Part shown: positions 8,026-17,219 of the stretch, in pieces | How the letters are laid out: every line of letters begins with the position of its first letter | Position numbering within the stretch: position 1 is the stretch's first letter | From: Bacillota bacterium | Lineage (GTDB): Bacteria > Bacillota > UBA5301 > JAMCQP01 | DNA length: 59,489 nucleotides | Direction: 5' to 3' | Assembly (NCBI GenBank): GCA_023381695.1 | Contig: JAMCQP010000103.1 | Location: forward strand, 1 to 59,489 | The notes under the pieces: generated by a model | Seen by the model: only the letters and a program-made list of their open reading frames with translations | The model's database searches: none | What the model was told of the DNA's origin: nothing | Position numbers and translations under genes: made by a program

Positions 8026-9615
8026 TTAGAAGAGTTTTCCGGGGTTCATGAGTTTTCCGGGGTCCAGGGCCTCCCCCAGCCCTCTGAGCAGTGACATTCC
8101 GAGTTCACCCTTCTCAACCTGAAGATAGGGCAAATGATCCCTTCCCACGCCGTGCTGGTGGCTGATGGTGCCGCCCCAGCCGACAATCGCCCTGCTGGCC
8201 AATTCCTTCAAGATCCGCCAGCGGCGGAGCGTCTCCTCGGGATCGTCCGCAATCCGGTAGACGTAAGTGGTGTAGATGCTGCAACCGTCGATATAGGCGT
8301 GGGAAAGGTGGGTAAAAACGTGAACTTTTTCGTTGATGGCAGAAAGGCCGGCGGAGAGTTTCTCCTGGATCTCCTTCACCAGCCCGCCGGCCCTGGACCA
8401 GGGGACTGCCGTCTCCAGGGTATCCACCGCATACCCCTCCTCCCACAGCGTATTTCGAAGATAGGGCGTCTTGAACCGGGATTTGTGCCATTCCTTCCCG
8501 AAGATCCGGCCCGCGTAAATCCCGCCGGACCTCCCCGCGATCCCCCTCACCCTCTTGGCCGCAAACGCCACCTCTTGCCTGCTCCCCGCCAGGCCGTAAA
8601 TGAGCAGGCACTTCTCCCCGCCGGCGCCTCTCACCCTGAGATACCGGTCCAGCAGGGCCAGCAGTTTCTCGTGGCCGGCCAGGGCCAGCGTCGTCCCGGT
8701 CTCCTCCGCGGTGCTGAGCCGGAGCATGGTCAGCGGCAGTCGCCGGCGCACCAGTTGCTTGAGAGCGTTCCTGCCGCTTTCGAAATCGGGGAAGAAGATC
8801 GCCCGGAAATCCTCGGATTCCGGCACGGCCCGCACCCTGATCGTCGCCTCCGTCAGGATCCCGAACCGCCCCTCGGATCCCAGTACGAGCTCCCGCAAGT
8901 CCGGCCCCGCCGCGCTGGCGGGAAAGGGAGGCAGGACGAAAGTCCCACGGAAGGTCTCCAGCCGCCCCCCGGCAAAGAGGCGCTCGATTCTGCCATAACC
9001 CAGCGACTGCTGGCCGCTGGAACGGGTGCAGATCCATCCACCCAGGGTGGAGTATTCGAAGGACTGGGGGTAATGGCCCAGGGTGTAACCCTCGGCCCTG
9101 AGCGCCGCCTCCAGATCCGGCCCCCGGACCCCCGCCTCGAAGGTGGCCAGATAGCTCTCCTCATCCAGGCGGAGAAGACGGTTCATCCGGCCGAGATCCA
9201 CGACCAGGATCGGGATCTCTCCTTCATAGACGTTGATGTGGCCGACCACGCTGGTGCCGCCGCCGTAAGGGATGAGCCTGATCCCGTTCCTGGCCGCGTA
9301 TTCGAGGAGCACTCCGACCTCCTGGCTATCCCGCGGATGGGCCACCCCGTCCGGGAAATGTTCAATCCTGCCGCTGCGCATCACAATCCAGTCGGGCAGG
9401 CTCTGCCCGCGGGCGTGCCTCACCCTCTCCCCCGGCTCGGTATTTACCAGAGGATGAGAAGGAAGCCGCGACTCCGGCACCCTGGCCATTACCTCATCCA
9501 AAGTGGCATCGCGGGGGGGCCTGGCCTCACCGACCTTCTGGTGCAAAAACCTCCTGGCGCCCTCGTGAAGAGGATAGGGAACAGCTTCATCCCCCCACCC
9601 GTTCCAACGCCGCAT
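8026..9615 (-). CDS. FAD-binding oxidase resembling alkyldihydroxyacetonephosphate synthase
   Basis: Flavoprotein of the vanillyl-alcohol-oxidase/PCMH family. The N-terminal RRWNGWGDE matches the start of alkyl-DHAP synthases; the FAD-binding half has PYGGGTSVVGHIN and the STLGGWICTRSSGQQSLGYG segment; the C-terminus has GGTISHQHGVGRDHLPYL, the family's histidine-rich active-site block. Eukaryotic AGPS swaps the acyl chain of acyl-DHAP for a fatty alcohol to form the ether bond; bacterial homologues are mostly unproven. The ATG at 9615 has AGGAGG eight bases before it and is preferred over a GTG at 9624. It is 18 bp from glpD in the same operon. A D-lactate/glycolate-type dehydrogenase is the alternative reading. 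Confidence 0.85.
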   Translation of the reverse strand: MRRWNGWGDEAVPYPLHEGARRFLHQKVGEARPPRDATLDEVMARVPESRLPSHPLVNTEPGERVRHARGQSLPDWIVMRSGRIEHFPDGVAHPRDSQEVGVLLEYAARNGIRLIPYGGGTSVVGHINVYEGEIPILVVDLGRMNRLLRLDEESYLATFEAGVRGPDLEAALRAEGYTLGHYPQSFEYSTLGGWICTRSSGQQSLGYGRIERLFAGGRLETFRGTFVLPPFPASAAGPDLRELVLGSEGRFGILTEATIRVRAVPESEDFRAIFFPDFESGRNALKQLVRRRLPLTMLRLSTAEETGTTLALAGHEKLLALLDRYLRVRGAGGEKCLLIYGLAGSRQEVAFAAKRVRGIAGRSGGIYAGRIFGKEWHKSRFKTPYLRNTLWEEGYAVDTLETAVPWSRAGGLVKEIQEKLSAGLSAINEKVHVFTHLSHAYIDGCSIYTTYVYRIADDPEETLRRWRILKELASRAIVGWGGTISHQHGVGRDHLPYLQVEKGELGMSLLRGLGEALDPGKLMNPGKLF

Positions 9616-9627
9616 CAACTCCACCTC

Positions 9628-10347
9628 CTATAAACTCCGCCGCCACAAGAGCAGGCTCTCCTCCATGGCCAGACGGGTGATCTCTCCCGCCCTTGGAGCA
9701 TCCTCATCGACCGCGGCTTTTAAAAGCGCCTTGTAAAAGCGCCTGGAAGCTTCCCGGCAATCTTCGGCGGCAAAGTACCTGGCCGCCATTCTGAAATAAA
9801 GCTCTGTAAAACTGTTGAGAATCAGAGGGTGGATCCGGTTTTCGGAGAGAATGGCCATGGTGCGGTGAAGTTCCCAGTCAAAGTCCATGAATCCACGTGG
9901 ATCGTCGCCGAGCTCGTTGGTCCTGGCCAGGCACCCCACCAGCTGGAGGGAATGGTTCTGGACCGCCTTCCGCGCATAATCCGGGGCGATCACCGCGCGA
10001 AACTCCAGCAACTGGATCACAAAGTCCGGCGGCAGGCTGGTGGCGCCGCCGGCAATGGCGGACAGGACGTTCAGATTGCCTTTGGCCCAGAAGTCGTTGA
10101 CAATGGTGGCCCGCCTCTGCCGCACGGCGATCCAGCCGTCGCGCGACAACCTTTGCAGAGCCTCTCTGACCGTCGGCCGGGTGACCGAGAACTTCGCCGC
10201 AAGCTCCCGCTCACTGGGCAGCGGGTTTCCCGGCGGAAATGTCCCGGTCAGGATGGAGTCCATGAGAGCCTTCTCCACCTTTTCCGACACCTTTTCTGGA
10301 CCCTTTCCCGACGCCTTTCCAAAACTCTTTTCCGGCAACAGGATCAC
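9628..10347 (-). CDS. GntR-family transcriptional regulator (FadR subfamily)
   Basis: N-terminal winged helix-turn-helix (PLPSERELAAKFSVTRPTVREALQRL) and a C-terminal all-helical FCD-type ligand domain, 239 residues in all. Such regulators bind short TGGT-n3-ACCA palindromes and release on binding an organic acid or acyl ligand. It is the first gene of the operon with the AGPS-like and GlpD-like enzymes and almost certainly controls it. A run of lysine/glutamate repeats (GKxxEKVSEKVEK) precedes the HTH. The GTG at 10347 is the furthest start; none of the upstream starts has a strong ribosome site, so the exact N-terminus is uncertain. Confidence 0.88.
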   Translation of the reverse strand: MILLPEKSFGKASGKGPEKVSEKVEKALMDSILTGTFPPGNPLPSERELAAKFSVTRPTVREALQRLSRDGWIAVRQRRATIVNDFWAKGNLNVLSAIAGGATSLPPDFVIQLLEFRAVIAPDYARKAVQNHSLQLVGCLARTNELGDDPRGFMDFDWELHRTMAILSENRIHPLILNSFTELYFRMAARYFAAEDCREASRRFYKALLKAAVDEDAPRAGEITRLAMEESLLLWRRSL

Positions 10348-10348
10348 C

Positions 10349-10415
10349 TGGACTTACCAAAATTATAATCTGGTCTTACCAAGATCATCCTAACTTATTT
10401 GACTTATTTTGTCAA
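10349..10415 (-). promoter_or_regulatory. Sigma-A promoter with two FadR-type operators
   Basis: On the minus strand TTGACA (10410-10415) is followed after 17 bases by TAGGAT (10387-10392). Just downstream are two related 11-bp sites: the perfect palindrome TGGTAAGACCA (10371-10381) and the imperfect TGGTAAGTCCA (10349-10359). Their centres are 22 bp apart, about two helical turns. The form TGGT-n3-ACCA matches known FadR-subfamily sites. The sites cover the expected transcript start and the region just before the regulator's start codon, consistent with autorepression of the operon. Confidence 0.75.
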
Positions 10416-10453
10416 GTTTGGTTCTTATCTTTGGCTTTTATTTCGTTTAGGAC

Positions 10454-10738
10454 ATGATGAAGTGCACCCCTGTTGCACTGGATGATGTTGTACATAAAGT
10501 TACAACATCACCTACGGATCTTAAGGAGCTACCAGTCATGAACCTGATATCCAACTTCAAAGGGGAAGGTCAGTATAAGGGAAATCTTGCGGTAGAATGT
10601 TATTTAATTGCGGGCAAGGAAGTGCTAAAGATGGGTGAAGAGGAACTCATTCTTGCGGTGTGGCATGGGCTTATTGCCCGGCCAGGAAGAAGTCAGAACG
10701 GCTTTAGCCTGTTTTCAAGGCGCCAAAATGTATATTAG
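10454..10738 (+). CDS. Hypothetical protein, doubtful
   Basis: An open frame of 94 codons on the plus strand, divergent from the FadR-type regulator. I recognise no family. The middle (FKGEGQYKGNLAVECYLIAGKEVL) reads like plausible protein, but no strong ribosome site is seen and the composition is poorer in GC than the flanking operons. It sits at the edge of the lower-GC insert that carries the helicase gene, so it may be a remnant. Confidence 0.25.
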   Translation: MMKCTPVALDDVVHKVTTSPTDLKELPVMNLISNFKGEGQYKGNLAVECYLIAGKEVLKMGEEELILAVWHGLIARPGRSQNGFSLFSRRQNVY

Positions 10739-11150
10739 CCGCAAAGGCGCAGAGAAAGGCTTTAATTTCGGGCAAATCATCCCATACGGGTGGTTATAAT
10801 AAATCGGTTAGAATCGATATATCCTTTGGCATTCTCCCTCGCGGAGCAGGAACCTTTGGAGCGCATGTTTTGCTCATCTGGTGGAATATGTGCAGTAATC
10901 ACTTATCCATAAAACAGATTAGGAACCCAAATCATCAACGAACAGGGAGCAGGGCGTCCAAAAGCATCAACTGAGAATCTTCAGCCTTAACATTGGTTCA
11001 CCCCGACGAAACGGAGGCGATGATGAATGAGAATCGGACAAGAGGATGGCAGCTCCTTCCTGTTTTGGTTTAAAAGTGTTTCACTTTCTAGCTAGGTTCC
11101 AGTGGGTTTTTCTTTGAGTTTTTCAGAGGGAACTAGTTAAGTATAATGAT
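10739..11150. other. Gene-free stretch
   Basis: About 410 bp, AT-richer than the flanks, between the doubtful plus-strand frame and the 3' end of the coiled-coil gene. I see no convincing coding frame, RNA gene or terminator. It may mark one edge of the insert that carries the helicase operon. Confidence 0.5.
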
Positions 11151-11180
11151 AAGCCTCTCTGAGGCATATGAGTGGCTATC

Positions 11181-11693
11181 CTACCGGACCAATGCGATGA
11201 TACCAAGCAAAACCGCAACCCCAGACAGTCCGACGTTGACCAAGATAAGCGTACGGCTCTTTTTTAATTCGGCAATAACTTTGGTGACAGAATCGCCTAT
11301 TCGGGTTTCAAGAGCAGAGAAAAGCTCTGCAATCACTCGCCGTTCCTGAGCAAAATTCTGCTCCGTCTTTTGAGATAGCTCCTCGAGATGAGAGAAAAGC
11401 TCTGCGATCACTTGACGTTCCTGAGCAAAATTCTGCTCTGTCTTTTGAGATAGCTTCTCGAGATGAGAGAGTATTTCCGGACCACCAATGGAACGAAGGA
11501 CCCGGATAGCTTCGCTAGTGCCTTCGGCTGCTTGTCCGGTAGATTGGACCAAATCCAATAGGCCTTGCCGGACCAGATCCAGTTCCTTAGTGGCAGTCTG
11601 GTAAGACGAAATCTCCTTCTGGAGTGCTTTCAACGAGGCAACCAGTTCCTTTGCCTTTTGTTCAGCCTCGAGAAATCTTTCCGCTTGAGACAT
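11181..11693 (-). CDS. Coiled-coil protein with C-terminal membrane anchor
   Basis: 170 residues. Almost all of it is predicted coiled coil; the centre holds two near-identical 25-residue units (LSQKTEQNFAQERxVIAELF core), encoded by a 75-bp direct repeat at 11317-11466, with a third degenerate unit after them. The last about 22 residues (TLILVNVGLSGVAVLLGIIALV) form a single transmembrane helix. The ATG overlaps the helicase stop codon as TGATG, so the two are translated together. No catalytic motif is seen. It could tether or regulate the helicase-nuclease at the membrane, or act as an effector; this is inference from coupling alone. Confidence 0.75.
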   Translation of the reverse strand: MSQAERFLEAEQKAKELVASLKALQKEISSYQTATKELDLVRQGLLDLVQSTGQAAEGTSEAIRVLRSIGGPEILSHLEKLSQKTEQNFAQERQVIAELFSHLEELSQKTEQNFAQERRVIAELFSALETRIGDSVTKVIAELKKSRTLILVNVGLSGVAVLLGIIALVR

Positions 11694-14600
11694 CAACCAA
11701 CAGCCTCCTCTTCTGGGATAATATCCGTAATCTCGCCGGAAATTCGGTTAAGCAAAAACCATGCGGGAGCGACCGCGAGTTCTAACGGAACGTATTTGAT
11801 TAGTGCCCGGGCTAAAGCAGGATCCGGAGACTTCTGGAGCATTTCCTCTTCAATAGCTTCTGCCAAGCCAAGATCTCTTTTCGCAACCTGCTGGACCCCC
11901 CAGGCAGAAAATGTGTATAATATGGGGGCACCAATGCTGTAGTTACGTTCAGCCGACGATATGGAGGCAACAAAATTCTGTTTGACCACATCGGGGTTCC
12001 ATTCTCTTGTGTAAATCTCCGACAAAGAACGGAGGATTAAAAGACCCGGGTGATCCGGATAAGATTCCAGATATCGAGCCACTTGGCCCCGGAGTTCGGC
12101 CGCATCATTTGGCGAACAGACGACCTGCTCGAAGACTTCCATAATCTTATCCGTTCCGGCTTTAGAAGCTTGGAGTATCTCATCTAAGACCTTTGAGTGT
12201 TCCGTTGTCTCCAAGTAACGAAGAACACGCTGGTGAATACCTTCATCACTCGTCTCTGTTGTTGCCGTCAGGAACATCTCGTAAAACGCCCGCCGTCGGC
12301 CTTGCTCAATGGCCTCGTAAATAAAACGGAGCAATAGTTCACCCATTTTCGGCACAAACTGATGATGCGGAAGGTCCGAATACTGTAGCGCCTTCCTTAC
12401 CTCGGTCTGACTTCTACTACCTAAGTAACTGGCTACGTATTTTCCATAAGACTCGATGATGCCTCCCTTGTCAGTCCCGGACAATGACACCGTGACTTCC
12501 CGGGCCGAATACTTGATGGTATAGTCATTGACTACACCGAGCACCACCAGCCTATGGATAGCCTTTTCCGCCCGATGAAGACGATCATCCGTTTCCTTGT
12601 CTTTAGCATCCTGAGTAGGGATGGTTAGTACTTTCCGGGACTTGAATGAGTAGTCTCCGAGGCGCTTGAGGACTTCGGCCAAGTCCTCCATCTCCGCAGG
12701 AATACCACGAAATGCTTTCGTATGGAAGAATAGCGCCCGAGTGACGTCGTCGTTGTCCTCCCAAGAAACATTTTTTATAATGTTTGCAACCTCTTCCACG
12801 GGCGTTGTGGGGTTCAGTAACTTAGCGGTTCGCTGTGGGTCATCCACGGAAATGATGATGTAACAATGGGCCGTACCCCGGTCTCGTCCAGCTCGGCCAG
12901 CCTCCTGATAGAAAGACTCGATTGAGCCAGGAAGCCCATAATGGATGGTGTATCGTATGTTGGGCTTGTCTATACCCATACCGAAGGCCTTAGTACAAAC
13001 CAGGAGAGGGATTTCATTGTGTTTAAATTCCCGGGCAACAGATTGTTTGGCCATACCCCACTGGCTTGCCGACCAGTATTTTGGTGCCTTTCCGGAATAG
13101 TGACTAGTCGGGATTCCCATCTCAGATTGAATTTTCTCCGCAACTTGTACAACACCAAACTCCCCGTTGACCCAGGGACAAAAGACCAGACCAGAGTATG
13201 TCTTCTTCCCTCGGGGTTGAAAAAACGTAGTCCCGGAGGTTGAAAACATGTTGGGAAGCATCTGGCCGAGGTAACCCTTCAATTTAGTCAACTTCTCGTT
13301 CGAGCTACTCCGGAGCACGCCAAACTTCAATTCTGGACGGTCAAAGGATTTCGGCGTGATTATGGCGTCAAAGTCCTCAATTTGTAACTCCCTTTGAACA
13401 TCTTTAAGAACGGCTCGTGAGGCAGTCCCAGTCAAGGCTAACAACGGCGGAATACTCCCATTGGACTCACAGAACTGTCTTGTAGTTCTTCCAATGTTCA
13501 GGTACGAGGTTCGGAAATCATGGCCCCACTCGGAAACGCAATGCGCCTCATCCACCACAATCACCGAAACAGGGGTGTGGACAGTCAGAGCACGGAGAGA
13601 ATCACGAAACTCGACCGTCTGAAACCGTTCTGGAGCAACATAGGCGAATAAATATTCCCCCTGCCCCAGCAGGTGAATGGCCTTGGCTCGATCTAAGGGA
13701 CTGTCTATCTGGCTTGTAATTCCTATGCAGTGGTCAATTCCATAAGAGGCTAGGTTATCAAGCTGGTCTTCAATTAGGGAGATGATCGGCTCAATTACTA
13801 TGGTCCGTCCAGGCAAAAGCATGGAAGCAAGCTGAAATGCAATCGACTTTCCGCCGCCGGTCGGAAGCAATACGATGGCATCTCGTGCTTGAACCGCCCT
13901 TGATATAGCATCATATTGTCCTTCCCAAAGCCCAGACTTCCGGTAGATATACTTTAAAAAGTATTCGACCCTTTTCACATCCGGAGGGTCCAATACCGCC
14001 CCACTGGTTGGGAAAGCCTCGTTGCTAATATGGAACGGCACACAAATCGCCTGTATCTCAAATAGCGGTAAGTTGGTCCTATGCGAACTGAGGTATGATA
14101 CGACTATGCCAGATGACGCCATTTCTGGAATTGACAACGAGCAATTGGGATGACCTTTGCAAAGGCCGATGGAATACAAAGCAAACAGGTTACGTAGTAA
14201 CTCAACCACGTCTTCGACAGCGGTATTAAGGAGAATACGAGCTTCTTCGGTGTTAAACGTACTCAGACCCCCTAGGTCCGAGTAGATGTTCCAAGATCCG
14301 CAATCAGCGACGTCAAGATAACCCGCCTTAATGGCTTGTATGAGGGAGAGCTGAATCTGATGGGCAACCCGTGTTGCGTGAACCAATTTTAACGTGCCAT
14401 CGCCCGCCCCGGCCATAGTTACTTGATTACCCACTGCTTCGAAAACCTGGGTAAGGTATGCCAAGCTAGGTCCCTGGAACGCCAACAGTTCAGAAGTTGG
14501 GACGCGGACTACATTATAATCATGAGTCTGAAGTGCCTTGTCTCGCTGTCTATCAGCCTCAACATGGTCTTGGTGTTGGCCCCCATCTACTTCTACTACT

Positions 14601-15361
14601 ATTGCCTTCTCTAAGCTTGGATGACAGACAAGGAAATCCACTCTACCGCTTGAAGCCAGTGAACTAGACTGTATGAGACTCACAATGTCAACTTGGGGTA
14701 TCACCCATTGCTCAAACCCCGCTCCAAGAGTGTTGGCAAAAAAACGCTGGTAAAGCAACTCTTCATCTGTACTTTCCAAGCTCTCAGGAAGACCACTTTC
14801 GCTATTCCTGGGCATGGAGGCGAGCAATTGCTCGGGTATCAATTCAGCCTCATCCCAGTCAATATGGCTAGTTAAGAAAGCTTGGTTGAAGCTTTCCTCC
14901 AAATAAGGTGAGCAAAGCGTGATTCTTCCCCTCATGAGAACCTTCTCCGCCACCGCTATAACCTGTTTTATACGCTCATTCCATGTAGGAGCCTTTGTAG
15001 GCACTGGGTAATCCAAACGCCATTGGGCAAAGGCTCGTCTCTGCGCATCCGTGAATTTGGTGTCCCATAACTTTTCCAATGCGCCATATGGGACTCCGAC
15101 TGCCTCGAAGAAGCGAACCTGGTGACCTTTCCGTTTACTTAAGGCGATCAAAGTGTGCGGGTAATACTTTTCTGAGGACTGCCGGGATGAGATAGCTTCA
15201 ACAGCAGACGGTGTGGGCATATCTGCGAGGTCGATGGGCAAAGTTCCCCTGCATTTCGGAAATCGACTACATCCATAAAATTGTCCACCAGCGTTGGTAC
15301 CACGCTTTGCGGTACGAATAACCATAGGTGAGCCGCATTGAGGGCATAATGGTTCACTCAT
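11693..15361 (-). CDS. Zinc finger / PD-(D/E)XK-like nuclease / RecQ-like helicase fusion
   Basis: 1222 residues. Order: a topoisomerase-type zinc finger (C6, C9, C31, C37); a linker; a DUF559/Vsr-like nuclease fold around 240-290 (RVDFLV, then VVEVDGGQH, then QRDKAL and VVRVP); a RecQ-like SF2 helicase from about 480, with GQYDAI, Walker A PTGGGKS near 500, DEAH near 604, TGTAS, and motif VI YQEAGRAGRDRG; then about 350 unassigned residues without a recognisable HRDC domain. GGAGGAGC precedes the ATG. Fusion of nuclease and helicase, coupling to a membrane coiled-coil gene and lower GC than the flanks suggest an accessory, possibly anti-phage, function. The domain calls are firm; the role is inferred. 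Confidence 0.85.
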   Translation of the reverse strand: MSEPLCPQCGSPMVIRTAKRGTNAGGQFYGCSRFPKCRGTLPIDLADMPTPSAVEAISSRQSSEKYYPHTLIALSKRKGHQVRFFEAVGVPYGALEKLWDTKFTDAQRRAFAQWRLDYPVPTKAPTWNERIKQVIAVAEKVLMRGRITLCSPYLEESFNQAFLTSHIDWDEAELIPEQLLASMPRNSESGLPESLESTDEELLYQRFFANTLGAGFEQWVIPQVDIVSLIQSSSLASSGRVDFLVCHPSLEKAIVVEVDGGQHQDHVEADRQRDKALQTHDYNVVRVPTSELLAFQGPSLAYLTQVFEAVGNQVTMAGAGDGTLKLVHATRVAHQIQLSLIQAIKAGYLDVADCGSWNIYSDLGGLSTFNTEEARILLNTAVEDVVELLRNLFALYSIGLCKGHPNCSLSIPEMASSGIVVSYLSSHRTNLPLFEIQAICVPFHISNEAFPTSGAVLDPPDVKRVEYFLKYIYRKSGLWEGQYDAISRAVQARDAIVLLPTGGGKSIAFQLASMLLPGRTIVIEPIISLIEDQLDNLASYGIDHCIGITSQIDSPLDRAKAIHLLGQGEYLFAYVAPERFQTVEFRDSLRALTVHTPVSVIVVDEAHCVSEWGHDFRTSYLNIGRTTRQFCESNGSIPPLLALTGTASRAVLKDVQRELQIEDFDAIITPKSFDRPELKFGVLRSSSNEKLTKLKGYLGQMLPNMFSTSGTTFFQPRGKKTYSGLVFCPWVNGEFGVVQVAEKIQSEMGIPTSHYSGKAPKYWSASQWGMAKQSVAREFKHNEIPLLVCTKAFGMGIDKPNIRYTIHYGLPGSIESFYQEAGRAGRDRGTAHCYIIISVDDPQRTAKLLNPTTPVEEVANIIKNVSWEDNDDVTRALFFHTKAFRGIPAEMEDLAEVLKRLGDYSFKSRKVLTIPTQDAKDKETDDRLHRAEKAIHRLVVLGVVNDYTIKYSAREVTVSLSGTDKGGIIESYGKYVASYLGSRSQTEVRKALQYSDLPHHQFVPKMGELLLRFIYEAIEQGRRRAFYEMFLTATTETSDEGIHQRVLRYLETTEHSKVLDEILQASKAGTDKIMEVFEQVVCSPNDAAELRGQVARYLESYPDHPGLLILRSLSEIYTREWNPDVVKQNFVASISSAERNYSIGAPILYTFSAWGVQQVAKRDLGLAEAIEEEMLQKSPDPALARALIKYVPLELAVAPAWFLLNRISGEITDIIPEEEAVG

Positions 15362-15557
15362 TTTGCTCCTCCAAAAGTGAATCTAATAATATTTAACCCG
15401 TTATTCAACCTTTATCTGCCTCTGGGTCTATAACCGAATATTTGGAGACAAAAACACCTTATCTGTCTTAACTTAAATCCTGTCCTCCACATCCAAAGGA
15501 CTTTCAGTTACAACCTTACCCGGTATCTGCCGGAGCCTCTTTTACGCTAACAGGCTC

Positions 15558-16334
15558 CTAGTTCCCCTTCAACTCGCTGAGCACCTGGGCGGCGTCCAAA
15601 AAGTCCGCCTTGAGGCGCAACGCCCGATCCAGAGCCTCGATAGCCTCCTGTTTCTGGCCCTTGGCCCTGTACGCCAGTCCCAGCCGGTAATAGAGCTCCG
15701 GGTTATGCCCGTCCAGCTTGATGGCGTCCTTGTAAGCCCCCACGGCCCGGTCCATGTCCCCCATTTCCTGGTAGAGTTGCGCCATGCTCAAACGCGGCTC
15801 CATAAACTCGGAATTGATCTTGATCGTCGACTCAAAGGCATTCAGGGCCTTCTGCCTCTGGCCGCGAGCCTGGTAGATCCTTCCCAGCCCGTAATAGGCC
15901 GTGGCCAATTCGTCGTCGGCTTTGAGCGCCTCCTTGTACAAAGCTTCCGCGGATTCGGTCTGCCCTTTCTCCAGATAGTTGTTGGCAATCAGCACCCTGG
16001 CCGGGGCAACCCTGGACTCCGATCCGGGCTTCTGGGATTCGATGGAGATGAAGCGGCGGTACTGGTAGATCGCCGAATCTTTTTGCCCCAGGGAATCGAA
16101 GAGGAGCCCTAGCAGGAGTGGAACTTCACTGTTCTCCGGGACGAGGGACGATATTTGCTCAAGCTCGTGGACAGCCGATTCCGGCAATCCCATGTTTATG
16201 TACACCAATGCCATCGTAAACCGTGTTTCGCCGGTGGTACCGCTTACCCGGCCCCTGAGGGGGATAGCCACTAAAAAGGCCATCACCATGGCTATCCCAA
16301 AGATCCATACTCCCTTTTTGCGCACCACGGGCAC
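15558..16334 (-). CDS. Membrane-anchored TPR protein
   Basis: 258 residues. An N-terminal hydrophobic helix (VWIFGIAMVMAFLVAIPL) anchors the protein, and the rest is at least six tetratricopeptide repeats, for example ATAYYGLGRIYQARGQRQKALNAFE-type and PELYYRLGLAYRAKGQKQEA-type units (cut short here). Such proteins are scaffolds for protein complexes at the outer face of the membrane. Its divergent neighbour is a VTT-family membrane protein. No partner is evident. Several GTG codons near 16334 could serve as start. Confidence 0.8.
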   Translation of the reverse strand: MPVVRKKGVWIFGIAMVMAFLVAIPLRGRVSGTTGETRFTMALVYINMGLPESAVHELEQISSLVPENSEVPLLLGLLFDSLGQKDSAIYQYRRFISIESQKPGSESRVAPARVLIANNYLEKGQTESAEALYKEALKADDELATAYYGLGRIYQARGQRQKALNAFESTIKINSEFMEPRLSMAQLYQEMGDMDRAVGAYKDAIKLDGHNPELYYRLGLAYRAKGQKQEAIEALDRALRLKADFLDAAQVLSELKGN

Positions 16335-16459
16335 TCCCCTTCAGTCATCTGCGGATTCAATAAAATTCCACATGGAGAGGTGAATTCCTGCCTTTAGTTG
16401 ACGGGCACGGCGCTGCATGCTATGATATAGACACTGGCCAAACCGGCCTGTAAGAAAGG

Positions 16460-17206
16460 ATGGAAGCCTCTTTGCACCGCACTGCCCGTGAAAAGAAAAC
16501 CTCCCGGCGAAAGATCTTACTGGTGGCCCCGGGGCTCCTGCTGCTGGGGGCCGCCGCCTACCTCGCCGCCAGATTCGGTTCCGGATATATATCCCTTTTT
16601 TCCAACCCGGCCAGGATCAAGGAAGTGATTCTTGGCGCGGGCCCGGCCGCTCCTCTGGCTTATGTGGCGTTGCAGGCCCTGCAGGTGATCATCGCCCCTC
16701 TTCCCGGACAGGTTACCAGCGTGGTGGGAGGCTACCTCTTTGGGACCGCGCGCGGCATCGTCCTGAGCACCATCGGAATAACCCTGGGATCGCTGGCGGC
16801 CTTTTACCTGGCGCGGCTGGCGGGACGCCCGCTGGTGGAACGGTGGCTCGGCGAAAAGAGCCTCCGGCGGGCCGATGAATTCGTGAAGCGCCGGGGGACC
16901 ATCACCATCTTTCTGGTCTTCCTTTTGCCGTTTTTGCCCGATGACGCGGTCTGCTTCGCCGTCGGGTTGACACCCATCCGCCCGCTGATCTTTACCGAGA
17001 TGGTAGTCCTGGGCCGGCTCCCGGGGATCATCGCGGCAAGCCTGGTGGGCAGCAGCACGGAGCATCTAACCGTTTACGCCACCAATTGGCTGTTCTGGCT
17101 CCTGCTCGTAACCGCGGCCGTGGCCGTCCTCGTCGCCTACCTCTTCCGGCGCCGGATTGAGGATTTTTTCAGGCATGCGGCACTGCATATTTTCAGGAAA
17201 AAATAG
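16460..17206 (+). CDS. TVP38/TMEM64 (VTT/DedA-like) membrane protein
   Basis: 248 residues with about six transmembrane segments. The reentrant-loop motif of the VTT family is seen (PLPGQVTSVVGGYLFG, followed by GSLAAFYLARLAGRP). Members of this family have been linked to lipid scrambling or to transport; the substrate here is unknown. The ATG follows AAGAAAGG. The gene ends 13 bp before rqcH in the same direction, so the two are probably cotranscribed. Confidence 0.85.
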   Translation: MEASLHRTAREKKTSRRKILLVAPGLLLLGAAAYLAARFGSGYISLFSNPARIKEVILGAGPAAPLAYVALQALQVIIAPLPGQVTSVVGGYLFGTARGIVLSTIGITLGSLAAFYLARLAGRPLVERWLGEKSLRRADEFVKRRGTITIFLVFLLPFLPDDAVCFAVGLTPIRPLIFTEMVVLGRLPGIIAASLVGSSTEHLTVYATNWLFWLLLVTAAVAVLVAYLFRRRIEDFFRHAALHIFRKK

Positions 17207-17219
17207 GGGGGTACGGATC

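Noticed and set aside
10349..10415. TATAAT on the minus strand at about 10363-10368 as the promoter of the FadR-type operon
   Set aside because: No acceptable -35 lies 16-18 bp upstream; the TTGACA/TAGGAT pair fits better, although both could contribute.
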